Shown one piece after another: positions 16,943-25,287 of a DNA stretch of 35,898 nt (within the stretch, counting starts at the first letter, position 1; the number at the start of each line of letters is the position of its first letter). The notes under the pieces are model-generated. The model was not told the DNA's origin and made no database searches. It saw only the letters and a program-made list of their open reading frames with translations. This DNA is from Anaerolineae bacterium (GTDB lineage: Bacteria; Chloroflexota; Anaerolineae; UBA4142; SHND01): assembly GCA_022072245.1 (NCBI GenBank), contig JAJVIA010000018.1:61138-97035 (forward strand), in the 5' to 3' direction. Made by a program: the position numbers and the translations under genes.

Positions 16943-17692
16943 ATGACGCCTGATGAAATTTTGCAACAGATGTACGACAATACGGTGCTTGGCAAAGTCG
17001 CCGATGTGACCAATTTGACCAAAGAGGGCCTGGCTTTAGAGATGGACCCGTTGGATATGTTGTATGGCGGCGAAAACAAAGAACTGGGCGGACGCGGTTT
17101 GCTGCCCGCGCTCCAAGAGGTGGGACGCCGTTTTGAAGTGGGCGATTTCTTTGTGCCTGAAATGCTCATGTCCGCCAAAGCGATGCAGGGCGCCTTGACG
17201 CTTTTGCGGCCGCTGCTTGCCGCCAAAGGCGAAAAGACCGTCGGCAAAATTGTAATGGGCACGGTCAAGGGCGATGTGCATGACATTGGCAAAAATTTGT
17301 GCAATATCATGATGGAAGGCGCGGGTTTTGAAGTGATTGATTTGGGCGTGAACGTTTCGCCTGAAAAATTTGTCAAAGCGGTTCAGGACAATCAACCCGA
17401 TGTCGTCGGCTTTAGCGCGTTTCTCACGACGACGATGCCGATGATCAAAGTGAATATCGAACAATTGAAAAAAGCGGGCTTGCGCGACAAGGTCAAAGTG
17501 ATGGCGGGCGGCGCGCCCGTGACCGCGCATTATGCGGAAATTTCCGGGACCGACGGTTACGCGCCCGACGCCAGCGCCACCGCGCGTTTGGCGAAACAAT
17601 TTGTCGGCTCGGACGGCGCAGTCCCGACCGGCGCGCTAGTGGATGCCATTGCGGCAGTCGAAAATATGATGAGCGTGGTGGAACCAACGTAG
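16943..17692 (+). CDS. Corrinoid methyl-carrier protein (MtbC/MtmC-like)
   Basis: A 249-residue two-domain corrinoid protein: an N-terminal four-helix cap domain (residues 1-90) and a C-terminal B12-binding Rossmann domain. The lower cobalt ligand is His113 in the motif DVHDIGKN; the later GFSAFLTTTM and AGGAPVTAHYA segments complete the cobalamin site. It would receive a methyl from the MttB-type protein and pass it to methyl-H4folate methyltransferase; the activator encoded next restores Co(I). A GGGGAGAG Shine-Dalgarno precedes the ATG. The size matches methylamine corrinoid proteins (about 215-250 residues). Strong call; the partner among the many methyltransferases of such genomes is inferred from gene order. 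Confidence 0.93.
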   Translation: MTPDEILQQMYDNTVLGKVADVTNLTKEGLALEMDPLDMLYGGENKELGGRGLLPALQEVGRRFEVGDFFVPEMLMSAKAMQGALTLLRPLLAAKGEKTVGKIVMGTVKGDVHDIGKNLCNIMMEGAGFEVIDLGVNVSPEKFVKAVQDNQPDVVGFSAFLTTTMPMIKVNIEQLKKAGLRDKVKVMAGGAPVTAHYAEISGTDGYAPDASATARLAKQFVGSDGAVPTGALVDAIAAVENMMSVVEPT

Positions 17693-17697
17693 GTAAA

Positions 17698-17769
17698 AGG
17701 TAGTAAGTAGCAAGTAGTATGGATTACCTGCTACCTGCTACCTGCTACCTGCTACCTGCTACCTGAAAC
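17698..17769. repeat. Heptamer-phased inverted repeat filling an operon gap
   Basis: The block steps by 7 bases throughout. The left arm has three heptads of the type AGGTAGT/AAGTAGC (17698-17718), then a 7-base spacer (17719-17725), then five exact ACCTGCT copies (17726-17760) and two decaying ones up to the TTG start at 17770. The arms are complementary apart from a few mismatches. It occupies the normal ribosome-binding region of the methyl-H4folate methyltransferase gene. Confidence 0.9.
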
Positions 17770-18630
17770 TTGCATACAGTCCTCGAATCCAAAACCAAAA
17801 CCGTCATCATTGGCGAAGGTTTGCCCTTTGTGATGATTGGCGAAAAAATCAATCCGAGCGGGCGCAAAAAACTCGGCGCGGAAATGGCGGAAGGTAATTT
17901 TGAACGCGTTAAACGGGACGCCATCGCCCAAGTCGCGGCGGGCGCGCACATGCTCGATGTGAACGCGGGGTATCCGCTGGGCGATGAACCCGCGATGCTC
18001 AAGCAAGCGATTCAAGTTACGCAAAGCGTTGTGGATGTGCCGCTCTGTCTCGATTCATCGGTGTTTGAAGCGTTGGAAGCGGCATTGGCTGCGTATCAAG
18101 GCAAACCGTTGGTCAATTCGGTGACGGGCGAAGATGAACGCCTCGAATTGATTTTGCCTTTGATTAAAAAATATAACGCCGCCGTCATCGGCATCGCCAA
18201 TGACGAAACGGGCATTTCGATGGACCCGGAAATTCGTTTGTCCATCGCCGAAAAAATTGTCCAGCGCGCCGCCGACTATGGCATCCCGCCCGAAGATGTG
18301 GTGATTGACCCGTTGGCGTTGACTGTCGCCGCCGACCCCACCGCGATTCAAATTACGCTCGAAACGATTCGCTTGATTCGTCAAAACTTGGGCGTGAATA
18401 TGACTTGCGGCGCGGGCAACACTTCGTTTGGTTTGCCGCAGCGCGCGCCGCTCACCGCCGCGTATTTGAGCATGGCAATGTACGCGGGCTTGACGAGCGC
18501 CATTACGGACGCCATGAACGAAACGATTCGCGCGGCGGTCATGGCGAGCGACGTAATGCTGGGTCACGACGCCTATGCGGTGAATTGGATTGCGGATTTT
18601 CGCGCGAAACAAAAAGCCGCCGCCGGATAA
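17770..18630 (+). CDS. Methyltetrahydrofolate:corrinoid methyltransferase (pterin-binding family)
   Basis: A 286-residue TIM barrel of the pterin-binding (DHPS/AcsE/MtvA) family that transfers methyl between corrinoid protein and tetrahydrofolate. Marks: MIGEKINPSGRKK near the N-terminus, MLDVNAGYP, LCLDSS, VNSVTGE and a C-terminal DAMNETIRAAVMAS. The start is TTG 17770; there is no clear Shine-Dalgarno, and the heptamer array fills that region, so translation may depend on coupling. It completes the route from methylated amine to folate-bound methyl. Position between the corrinoid protein and the reactivase is typical. The direction in vivo (to methyl-H4folate) is inferred from the MttB-type partner. 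Confidence 0.9.
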   Translation: MHTVLESKTKTVIIGEGLPFVMIGEKINPSGRKKLGAEMAEGNFERVKRDAIAQVAAGAHMLDVNAGYPLGDEPAMLKQAIQVTQSVVDVPLCLDSSVFEALEAALAAYQGKPLVNSVTGEDERLELILPLIKKYNAAVIGIANDETGISMDPEIRLSIAEKIVQRAADYGIPPEDVVIDPLALTVAADPTAIQITLETIRLIRQNLGVNMTCGAGNTSFGLPQRAPLTAAYLSMAMYAGLTSAITDAMNETIRAAVMASDVMLGHDAYAVNWIADFRAKQKAAAG

Positions 18631-18651
18631 AAAAAATTGCGTACAATATGG

Positions 18652-18700
18652 ACAGGGAATCAAGTACACAAGATTATGTGTGGCTTGCTTCCCTGTTTTC
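18652..18700 (+). terminator. Long imperfect hairpin with T-rich tail between methyltransferase and activator genes
   Basis: ACAGGGAA (18652-18659) pairs with TTCCCTGT (18689-18696); inside, CAAG pairs with CTTG and ACACA with TGTGT, around a 6-nt loop. TTTTCTT follows. It may be a leaky terminator or a processing site. CTTG-x3-CCCTGT is repeated 16 bases on (18684 and 18700), a loose relative of the word repeats found elsewhere. Confidence 0.45.
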
Positions 18701-18725
18701 TTGTATCCCTGTATACTGACGCCTT

Positions 18726-20576
18726 GTGAAATACGAAATTCGTTTTCTCCCTAGCGACCTGCTTACCAATGCGCCGGAAGGCACGACGATTTTTAATGCC
18801 GCGAATTGGATGGGTTTGGCGATTGATTCGACGTGCGGCGGACGCGGCACCTGCGGCAAATGCAAAGTGCGCGTGGTGAGCGGCGTCGCGCCGATACGCG
18901 AAGCCGACCGCAAATTTATTTCTGAAGCGGATTTGGCGGACGGTTGGCGCTTGTCTTGCCGCGCCGTGTTACATTCCGATTGCGTCGTCGAAATTCCGCG
19001 CTTGATGGGCAATCCCAAAGCCGCGCTGCTCGGATATGGACATCACGTCATTCTTAATCCGAATGTCGCCAAAGTGTATTTGGAATTGACTGAACCGAAT
19101 TTGGATGACCAGGTGTCCGATTTGCAGCGCGTGCATAACGCGTTGGCGCAAGAAGGTTACGACGCTCATTCCAATCCGTCGGTCTGGCGCGCGCTGCCAA
19201 AACTTTTGCGCGCAAATGATTTTCGGGCGACGGCCGTGATGGTCGGCGATGAATTGATTGCGCTGGAACCGGGCAATACGCGCGAAAAAAATTACGGGTT
19301 TGCGGTGGATTTGGGGACGACCACCGTCGTCGGCGCGATTATCAATTTGAATTCGGGCGCGGTCGAAGCGGTAAAATCGGAATTGAATCGGCAGGCGGCT
19401 TTTGGCGCGGATGTGATTTCGCGCGTTTCGCATACCATGATGGAACCGGACGGTTTGAGCGAATTGCAAGCGCGCAGTATTCAGACGCTCGACGATTTGC
19501 TCGACCAGCTCACCGCGTCGTCGGGCATTGCGCGCGAAAATATTTACGAAGCGGTGATTGTGGGCAACGCGACGATGCTGCATTTGCTGATGGGCATTGA
19601 CCCCGAACCGATTTCGGTGGCGCCGTTCATTCCCGCGATTACGCAGCCCGTCACATTGCGCGCGGCGGATATTGGTTTGCGTTTGCATCCCGAAGCGCGT
19701 CTTGCGACGCTGCCGCATCTGGGCGCGTACGTGGGCGCGGATATTGTCGCCGGAATTTTGGCGACGGATTTGACGCGCAATAAAGATGGTCAGCTGCGCC
19801 TATTGATTGACGTCGGCACGAACGGCGAAATTGTTTTGGGTTCGGTGCATGGCACGCTCGCCACCGCCGCGCCTGCGGGGCCCGCCTTTGAAGGCGCGCA
19901 AATCAAACACGGGATGCGCGCGAGCGATGGCGCGATCGAGGGCATCCAGATTACGGCAGAGGGCCAAGTCATTCTCCAAATCATCGGCGGCAATCATCTG
20001 AAACCCATCGGCATTGCGGGTTCGGGCTTGGTGGACGCGGTGGCGGAAATGTATCGCGCGGGCGTGGTGGATGCGTCGGGACGTTTGATCCAAGTCGAGG
20101 ATGCGCGCGCCAAGCTGCCCGACGCGTTGCGCGAACGGCTGTTGACGATTGACGGCGTGCGCGCGTTTCGTTTGAGCGACCCGGCATCCAATATCGTCTT
20201 GACGCAGCAAGATATTCGCGCGCTGCAATTTGCCAAAGGTTCGATTGCGGCGGGCGTCGCGGTCTTGATGCAGCAGATGAATGTGACGGCAAAAGATTTG
20301 CATCAAGTTTTGCTTGCGGGTTCGTTTGGCAGTTATATCAATCCCGCGAGCGCGCGCACGATTGGCTTGGTGCCGTGGGTGGCGGTGGAACAAATTGTCG
20401 CGGTGGGCAATAGCGCGGGCGAAGGCGCGAAAATCGCGCTGCTCAGTTTCCGCGAACGCGAAGCCGCGAACCGCATTCCCGAATTTATTGAATATGTGGA
20501 ATTGTCGGGGCGCGCCGAGTTCAATGATATTTTCATGGAAACGCTCGCGTTTCCGCCGCTGGACGCCGAATCTTGA
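18726..20576 (+). CDS. ATP-dependent reductive activator of corrinoid proteins (RACo-type)
   Basis: A 616-residue protein that reduces Co(II) corrinoid back to the active Co(I) state. The N-terminal domain binds a [2Fe-2S] cluster with Cys37, Cys43, Cys46 (CGGRGTCGKC) and Cys78 (RLSC). The C-terminal ASKHA-type ATPase shows VDLGTTTVVGAI, LIDVGTNGEIVLG and IAGSGLVDAVAEM motifs. Such activators are required because Co(I) oxidises about once per thousand turnovers. The start is GTG 18726, in good position after the hairpin. Its place at the end of the methyltransferase block shows that the block is self-sufficient. A GC-rich stem at 20590-20633 followed by CCCTTTTT might end the transcript. Confidence 0.94.
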   Translation: MKYEIRFLPSDLLTNAPEGTTIFNAANWMGLAIDSTCGGRGTCGKCKVRVVSGVAPIREADRKFISEADLADGWRLSCRAVLHSDCVVEIPRLMGNPKAALLGYGHHVILNPNVAKVYLELTEPNLDDQVSDLQRVHNALAQEGYDAHSNPSVWRALPKLLRANDFRATAVMVGDELIALEPGNTREKNYGFAVDLGTTTVVGAIINLNSGAVEAVKSELNRQAAFGADVISRVSHTMMEPDGLSELQARSIQTLDDLLDQLTASSGIARENIYEAVIVGNATMLHLLMGIDPEPISVAPFIPAITQPVTLRAADIGLRLHPEARLATLPHLGAYVGADIVAGILATDLTRNKDGQLRLLIDVGTNGEIVLGSVHGTLATAAPAGPAFEGAQIKHGMRASDGAIEGIQITAEGQVILQIIGGNHLKPIGIAGSGLVDAVAEMYRAGVVDASGRLIQVEDARAKLPDALRERLLTIDGVRAFRLSDPASNIVLTQQDIRALQFAKGSIAAGVAVLMQQMNVTAKDLHQVLLAGSFGSYINPASARTIGLVPWVAVEQIVAVGNSAGEGAKIALLSFREREAANRIPEFIEYVELSGRAEFNDIFMETLAFPPLDAES

Positions 20577-20694
20577 ATCGCGTGGGACGCGCGGCGCAAG
20601 CTGCCAAATGTTTTCGCCGCGTCGCGCGCCGCGATAGCCCTTTTTGCTCCAAAATGCTTCGAGTCTTGGCTCCGCGCTTGGCTTGGTCAACCTC

Positions 20695-20724
20695 TTGACA
20701 TGATGCTTGCAATGATGCTAGACT
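20695..20724 (+). promoter_or_regulatory. Strong promoter for the ABC importer operon
   Basis: TTGACA at 20695-20700, an 18-nt spacer and TAGACT at 20719-20724 with an extended TGC at 20716-20718. It gives a leader of about 270 bases to the substrate-binding gene at 21000. In the leader, AAGGAGGTGA at 20918-20927 is an apparent perfect Shine-Dalgarno with no start codon behind it. No gene or known riboswitch is seen in 20577-20999. Confidence 0.6.
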
Positions 20725-20999
20725 AGCGCCACAGCTAATTTGCCTCCCTTGCTGAATACCCTGCGCGTCGTTGGATTTCCCCTTGCCATTACGCGTCGAG
20801 CTGCAACAAACTTGTTTGTTTGAGCTGTTGTGCCTGCTCGGCTCAGAAGGTTTGAGGCGTTCATTTTCGGATTTGGTTTGCTTGGCGCACCGCAAACAAA
20901 AAAAGAGCCGAAAGCACAAGGAGGTGACTCAAAGGCAAGCCAATACCCTTTTACCCAGCTACTCTACAAGCATAGAAAAAGATTCTCAGGAGGAGAAGA

Positions 21000-22184
21000 A
21001 TGAAATCACTTGTACGCGTATTGCCTATCATCGCGCTCGGAGCGCTAGTGTTTGTTATCATGGCGTGCGCAACGCCCACCGCCGCGCCCACCGCCGCGCC
21101 GCCCACTGCGGCGGCTACGCAGCCCACCGCCGCGCCGGCGAGCGGCGGCGCGACCGATTTGACCGCATTGTACGAAGCCGCGAAAAAAGAAGGACAGCTC
21201 ACGACCATTGCCTTGCCGCACGACTGGTGCAACTATGGCGGCATCTTTGAGGGCTTTAAAAAGAAATACCCCGGCATCACCATCAACGAATTGAATCCTG
21301 ATGCGGGTTCCGGCGACGAAATCGAAGCCATCAAAGCGAACAAAGACAACAAAGGTCCGCAGAATCCCGATGTGATTGACGTTGGTTTCGCGTTTGGCGA
21401 TTCTGCCAAAGCCGAAGGTTTGTTGCTGCCGTACAAAGTGTCAACTTGGGCGGATATTCCCGAAGGCGCCAAAGACCCCGACGGTTATTGGTATGGCGAC
21501 TATTACGGCGTCATGGCGTTCATGATCAACAGCGACATTGTCAAGAATGCGCCGGCGGATTGGGCGGACTTGTTGAAACCGGAATACAAATCGCAAGTCG
21601 GCATGTCGGGCGACCCGCGCACATCGAATCAGGCGATTCAAGCCGTGCAAGCGGCATCCTTGGCGAATGGCGGCACTGTCGCAGACCCAGCCAAAGGGTT
21701 GGATTATTTCGCCGAGATGAACAAGGCAGGCAATTTGGTGCCTGTGATTGCCAACAATGCGTTGGTAGCAAAAGGCGAAACGCCGGTTCGCATTACGTGG
21801 GACTATAACGCGCTCGCCGGACGCGACGGCATGAACGGCAACCCGAAAGTGGATGTAATCGTTCCGAAAACGGGACGCATTGCGGGCGTATATATCCAAG
21901 CCATTAACGCCTATGCGCCGCATCCCAACGCCGCCAAATTGTGGATGGAATATCTCTATTCCGACGAAGGGCAATTGATTTGGATGGCGCCGCCCGGCTA
22001 TTGCCATCCGATTCGACAGGATGCGATGCTCAAAGCCGGCAAGATTCCTGCCGACCTCTTGGCGAAACTGCCCGATGTGGCTGGCGCCGTCTTTCCTTCC
22101 AATGCCGATTTGGTTGCAGGTAAGGACGTCGTGGTCAAGGGCTGGGATACCGCCGTCGGCGCGGACATCAAAGCAGGACAGTAA
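21000..22184 (+). CDS. ABC transporter substrate-binding lipoprotein
   Basis: A 394-residue exported solute-binding protein of the iron/polyamine/phosphonate group (SBP type II). The signal peptide ends in a lipobox (VIMAC, Cys near 23), followed by a Thr/Pro/Ala-rich tether of about 25 residues, then the bilobed fold with ALPHDWCNYGGIFEGFKKKYPG, NPDVIDVGFAFG and YYGVMAFMINSD. A good GGAGGAG precedes the ATG. Two permeases and an ATPase follow. The ligand is not readable from sequence. A phosphorylated or quaternary amine, or a phosphonate, would fit the phosphodiesterase and phosphatase genes downstream, but iron or polyamine remain possible. Confidence 0.88.
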   Translation: MKSLVRVLPIIALGALVFVIMACATPTAAPTAAPPTAAATQPTAAPASGGATDLTALYEAAKKEGQLTTIALPHDWCNYGGIFEGFKKKYPGITINELNPDAGSGDEIEAIKANKDNKGPQNPDVIDVGFAFGDSAKAEGLLLPYKVSTWADIPEGAKDPDGYWYGDYYGVMAFMINSDIVKNAPADWADLLKPEYKSQVGMSGDPRTSNQAIQAVQAASLANGGTVADPAKGLDYFAEMNKAGNLVPVIANNALVAKGETPVRITWDYNALAGRDGMNGNPKVDVIVPKTGRIAGVYIQAINAYAPHPNAAKLWMEYLYSDEGQLIWMAPPGYCHPIRQDAMLKAGKIPADLLAKLPDVAGAVFPSNADLVAGKDVVVKGWDTAVGADIKAGQ

Positions 22185-22193
22185 CGATTTTGT

Positions 22194-22232
22194 GGGTAGA
22201 AACGGAACAGAGTTCCGTTTCTACCCCTTTTT
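22194..22232 (+). terminator. Perfect hairpin with T-run inside the ABC operon
   Basis: GGGTAGAAACGGAAC at 22194-22208 is an exact complement of 22212-22226 around the loop AGA; TTTTT follows at 22228-22232. It lies between the binding-protein gene and the first permease, so it probably trims downstream expression, as is usual for importers that need excess binding protein. Confidence 0.8.
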
Positions 22233-22293
22233 GTAATTCAATTCCGTTTCACGGTCTTTTCATTCCCACTCTTTAATTCCACTTTTTTACGTT

Positions 22294-23196
22294 ATGGCTC
22301 AAGCTGCAATCGCTCCCCCGAAACGCACTACCGATTATGTTGCCAGAATGGGCGGCGTGCCGCTCGCCTGGCTCGGCGTCCTGCCGTTTTTTATTTTTGC
22401 CGTAATGTTTTTGATACTGCCTTCGTTGTCATTGTTCACGGGCAGTTTTACGGACGCTAAAGGCGGCTTTACGTTGGACAATGTCTTGGGGTTGACGCGC
22501 CAAGACATTGTGGACGCCTATGTCCTCAGCATCCAAATTAGCGTGGTGACGGCAATTGTCGGTGGAATCTTTGGTTTCTTTATCGCCTATGCGCTGGTGA
22601 TGACCGGCGTGCCGAGCGCGCTGCGGACCAGTCTCGTGACGTTTTGCGGCGTCGCCTCTAACTTTGCGGGCGTGCCGTTGGCGTTTGCATTTGTGGCGGC
22701 GTTGGGGCGCACGGGTTTTATCACAGAATTTATGCGCGATACGCTCCATTTCAATATCTATGACCACGGTTTCAATCTTTATAGTTTTCTTGGGCTTTCG
22801 CTCACCTATTTGTATTTTCAATTTCCCTTGATGGTGCTGGTCATGATGCCCGCTTTGGAAGGATTGCGCCGCGAGTGGCGCGAGGCGTCGGAAAATCTTG
22901 GCGCGAATGGTTTTCAGTATTGGCGCTATATCGCGCTGCCCATTTTAACGCCGTCCATTTTGGGGACCATGATTTTATTGTTTGGCAATGCCTTTGGCGC
23001 GTATGCCACCGCGTATGCCTTGACGGGCGGCCGGTTGCAGTTGGTCGCCATTCAAATCGGCGCGCAAATTCGCGGCGATGTGCTGCACAATCCGGGGCTC
23101 GGTTATGCGATGGGCTTTGGGATGGTCGTCATTATGGCGCTCTCTATTTTGGCGTACACCTTGCTTCAACGCCGCGCGGCGAGGTGGCTGCAATGA
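22294..23196 (+). CDS. ABC transporter permease 1 (PotB-like)
   Basis: A 300-residue polytopic permease with about six hydrophobic helices. The cytoplasmic loop that docks the ATPase is visible as EGLRREWREASENLGANG followed by YWRYIALPIL, the EAA motif of the spermidine/putrescine/iron group. ATG 22294 has no strong Shine-Dalgarno; the gap from 22233 is pyrimidine-rich. Its TGA stop overlaps the ATG of permease 2 as ATGA, so the two are translationally coupled and should form the heterodimeric channel. Confidence 0.9.
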   Translation: MAQAAIAPPKRTTDYVARMGGVPLAWLGVLPFFIFAVMFLILPSLSLFTGSFTDAKGGFTLDNVLGLTRQDIVDAYVLSIQISVVTAIVGGIFGFFIAYALVMTGVPSALRTSLVTFCGVASNFAGVPLAFAFVAALGRTGFITEFMRDTLHFNIYDHGFNLYSFLGLSLTYLYFQFPLMVLVMMPALEGLRREWREASENLGANGFQYWRYIALPILTPSILGTMILLFGNAFGAYATAYALTGGRLQLVAIQIGAQIRGDVLHNPGLGYAMGFGMVVIMALSILAYTLLQRRAARWLQ

Positions 23197-24005
23197 AACG
23201 TTCCACGTTTTGGGGTTTGTTCTGGGTCACGCTCGCGGCATTGTATCTGTTTGTGCCGCTGTGGGGCGCGTTCGATTTTTCGCTGCGCGCGGAACGCGAT
23301 GTCATTGGCGTCGCGGCGTACACGCGCGCGTTTGCCGACGACGATTTCTGGCGCACGTTTATTTTTTCCAATCAGATGGCGCTCATTTCGATTGTGGCGA
23401 GCATCCTGTTGATTGTGCCGACGGCGTACTGGGTGCAATTGAAACTGCCGCAGCTGCGTCCGGCGGTCGAATTTATTACGCTGCTGCCGTTTGTGATTCC
23501 CGCGATTATTTTGGTGTTTGGCTATATCAAATTGTACAGCAGCGACATTGCATTGGGTCCCATTACGTTGTTGCCGCCGCTCACCAACTCTGATTTTAGT
23601 ACGAATATCTTGTTGGTGGCGGGCTATGTGACGCTCGCGCTGCCGTACATGTATCGCTCGGTGGATAATGGTTTGCGCGCGATGGATATTCGCACCTTGA
23701 CCGAAGCGGCGCAAAGTTTGGGCGCGGGGTGGTTCACGATCATGTTCCGCATCATCATGCCGAATCTGCGCGCGGCGTTGTTGAGCGGCGCGCTGCTCAC
23801 CTTTGCGATTGTCGTCGGCGAATTGACGCTCGCCACCTTTTTGGGCCGACCCGCCTTTGGGCCGTATTTGCAACAATTGGGTCAACACAAAGCGTATGAA
23901 CCGGCGGCGCTTTCGGTGGTCAGTTTTCTGTTGACCTGGCTCGCGATGGTTCTGATTTATTTCGTCACGCGCGGTTCAAATGCCCAAGTGACGGGCGCGC
24001 ATTAA
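23193..24005 (+). CDS. ABC transporter permease 2 (PotC-like)
   Basis: A 270-residue inner-membrane permease. The start ATG 23193 overlaps the stop of permease 1 by 4 bases, which fixes it against the longer frame upstream. Hydrophobic helices flank the ATPase-docking loop, LTEAAQSLGAGWFTIMFRIIMPNL, a good EAA motif. With permease 1 it forms the membrane channel of the importer. The next gene is the ATPase, after a heptamer-phased repeat of about 70 bases. Substrate unknown. Confidence 0.9.
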   Translation: MKRSTFWGLFWVTLAALYLFVPLWGAFDFSLRAERDVIGVAAYTRAFADDDFWRTFIFSNQMALISIVASILLIVPTAYWVQLKLPQLRPAVEFITLLPFVIPAIILVFGYIKLYSSDIALGPITLLPPLTNSDFSTNILLVAGYVTLALPYMYRSVDNGLRAMDIRTLTEAAQSLGAGWFTIMFRIIMPNLRAALLSGALLTFAIVVGELTLATFLGRPAFGPYLQQLGQHKAYEPAALSVVSFLLTWLAMVLIYFVTRGSNAQVTGAH

Positions 24006-24006
24006 A

Positions 24007-24076
24007 GCATTTGTGATTTATGATGGCGCGGCGGACGTCGCCAAAATCAAAAATCACAAATCCGAAATCTAAAAGT
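24007..24076. repeat. Heptamer-phased dyad between permease 2 and ATPase
   Basis: ATTTGTGATTTATGAT at 24009-24024 pairs with 24046-24061 with one mismatch, around a GC-rich hinge. The 7-base phase runs from 24007 to 24076, with AAATC (or GATTT) recurring in most heptads, for example ACAAATC and CGAAATC. The same GATTT word appears in the gap at 33049-33104. Confidence 0.85.
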
Positions 24077-24081
24077 ATCCC

Positions 24082-25179
24082 ATGTCTTTTCTCGAACTCT
24101 CTAACATTCGCAAACAATTTTCCAACGTCGCCACGCCGGCGGTGCAGGATTTCAATCTAAAGGTCGAAAAGGGCGAATTTGTTTCGTTCCTCGGCCCTTC
24201 GGGCTGCGGCAAGACGACGACCCTCCGCATGATTGCGGGCTTTGAACATCCGACCTCCGGCTCGATTGTTATCAACGGCAAAAATGTGATTGGCGTTCCC
24301 GCCAACAAACGCAAAATCGGCATGGTGTTTCAATCCTACGCGCTCTTTCCGAACATGACCGTCGCGGACAATATCGGTTTCGGTTTGCGTGTGGCAAAAC
24401 GCCCCAAAGCCGAAATCGAGCCGCGCGTCGCGGAAATGTTGAAACTCATTCATTTGTCCGACAAGGGCAAACGCTATCCCGCGCAATTGTCCGGCGGACA
24501 GCAGCAGCGCGTGGCGCTCGCGCGCGCGTTGGCGATTAAACCGGAATTGTTGCTGTTGGATGAGCCGCTGTCCGCGCTCGACGCCAAAATTCGCGTTTCG
24601 CTGCGGAATGAGATTCGCGCGATTCAACGCCAGACCGGCGTCACTGCAATCTATGTGACGCACGACCAGGAAGAAGCCATGTCGCTTTCGGACCGCATCG
24701 TGGTTATGAGCGATGGGCGCATGGAACAAGTTGGCACGCCGTTCGAGATTTATAATTTTCCGCAAACGCAATTTGTCGCGTCCTTTGTCGGTACGCTGAA
24801 TCAGGTGCAGGCGCGCGTGGTGGACCCGTCCGCCGGAACGCTGGAGGTGGAGGGTCAACCGATTGTCGCCGCCAAAGCGTTCGACGCGCGCAAGGGCGAA
24901 ACGATTGCCGTTGCGCTGCGGCCCGAAATGATGTCTTTGGATGGCAAAACCCAAGACGACGCGGTAAATCGCTTGGTCGTAACCGTCGAAGAAACGACCT
25001 TTCTCGGTTCGATTGTGCGGACGCGCGCGCGTTTGCGCGAGAGTGTGATTTCATTTGATACTTTTAACAATCCCAATTTGGCGCTGCCTCAGCGCGGCGA
25101 AAAAATCACCGTCGCCTTTCCGCGCGAGGCGATTTTGCTGCTCAAACCCTCGAACGCGGCGACGGAAAATCTATTGTAA
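24082..25179 (+). CDS. ABC transporter ATPase (PotA/FbpC-like)
   Basis: A 365-residue ATPase that powers the importer. Walker A is GPSGCGKTT at residues 38-46, the signature is LSGGQQQRVALARAL, and Walker B is LLLLDEPLSALD; a switch His follows in YVTHDQEE. The C-terminal about 110 residues form a TOBE regulatory domain, the usual arrangement of the polyamine/iron/phosphonate group. It is the last gene of the operon, closed by a terminator at 25217. Strong identification; ligand not known. Confidence 0.94.
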   Translation: MSFLELSNIRKQFSNVATPAVQDFNLKVEKGEFVSFLGPSGCGKTTTLRMIAGFEHPTSGSIVINGKNVIGVPANKRKIGMVFQSYALFPNMTVADNIGFGLRVAKRPKAEIEPRVAEMLKLIHLSDKGKRYPAQLSGGQQQRVALARALAIKPELLLLDEPLSALDAKIRVSLRNEIRAIQRQTGVTAIYVTHDQEEAMSLSDRIVVMSDGRMEQVGTPFEIYNFPQTQFVASFVGTLNQVQARVVDPSAGTLEVEGQPIVAAKAFDARKGETIAVALRPEMMSLDGKTQDDAVNRLVVTVEETTFLGSIVRTRARLRESVISFDTFNNPNLALPQRGEKITVAFPREAILLLKPSNAATENLL

Positions 25180-25216
25180 ATGTCATGCCCGCGCGGCGCG
25201 CGAATTTATTTTTACG

Positions 25217-25247
25217 AAAAGGCGCGGGGTCGCCTTTTCTTTTTTTA
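25217..25247 (+). terminator. Terminator of the ABC operon
   Basis: AAAAGGCG at 25217-25224 pairs with CGCCTTTT at 25231-25238, followed by C and a T-run to about 25247. It ends the ABC operon 37 bases after the stop and insulates the LysE gene. Confidence 0.85.
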
Positions 25248-25287
25248 GCGGCGGCGGCAATCATTTTTGGCGAGAGTTGATGGCGAT

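Noticed and set aside
20577-20690. Gene between the corrinoid activator and the ABC operon
   Set aside because: No open frame with a start signal or family features; the region holds a GC-rich stem and then the promoter.
22875-23192. Longer N-terminus of permease 2 inside permease 1
   Set aside because: The sequence before 23193 is an out-of-frame shadow of permease 1; the ATGA overlap gives a natural start.
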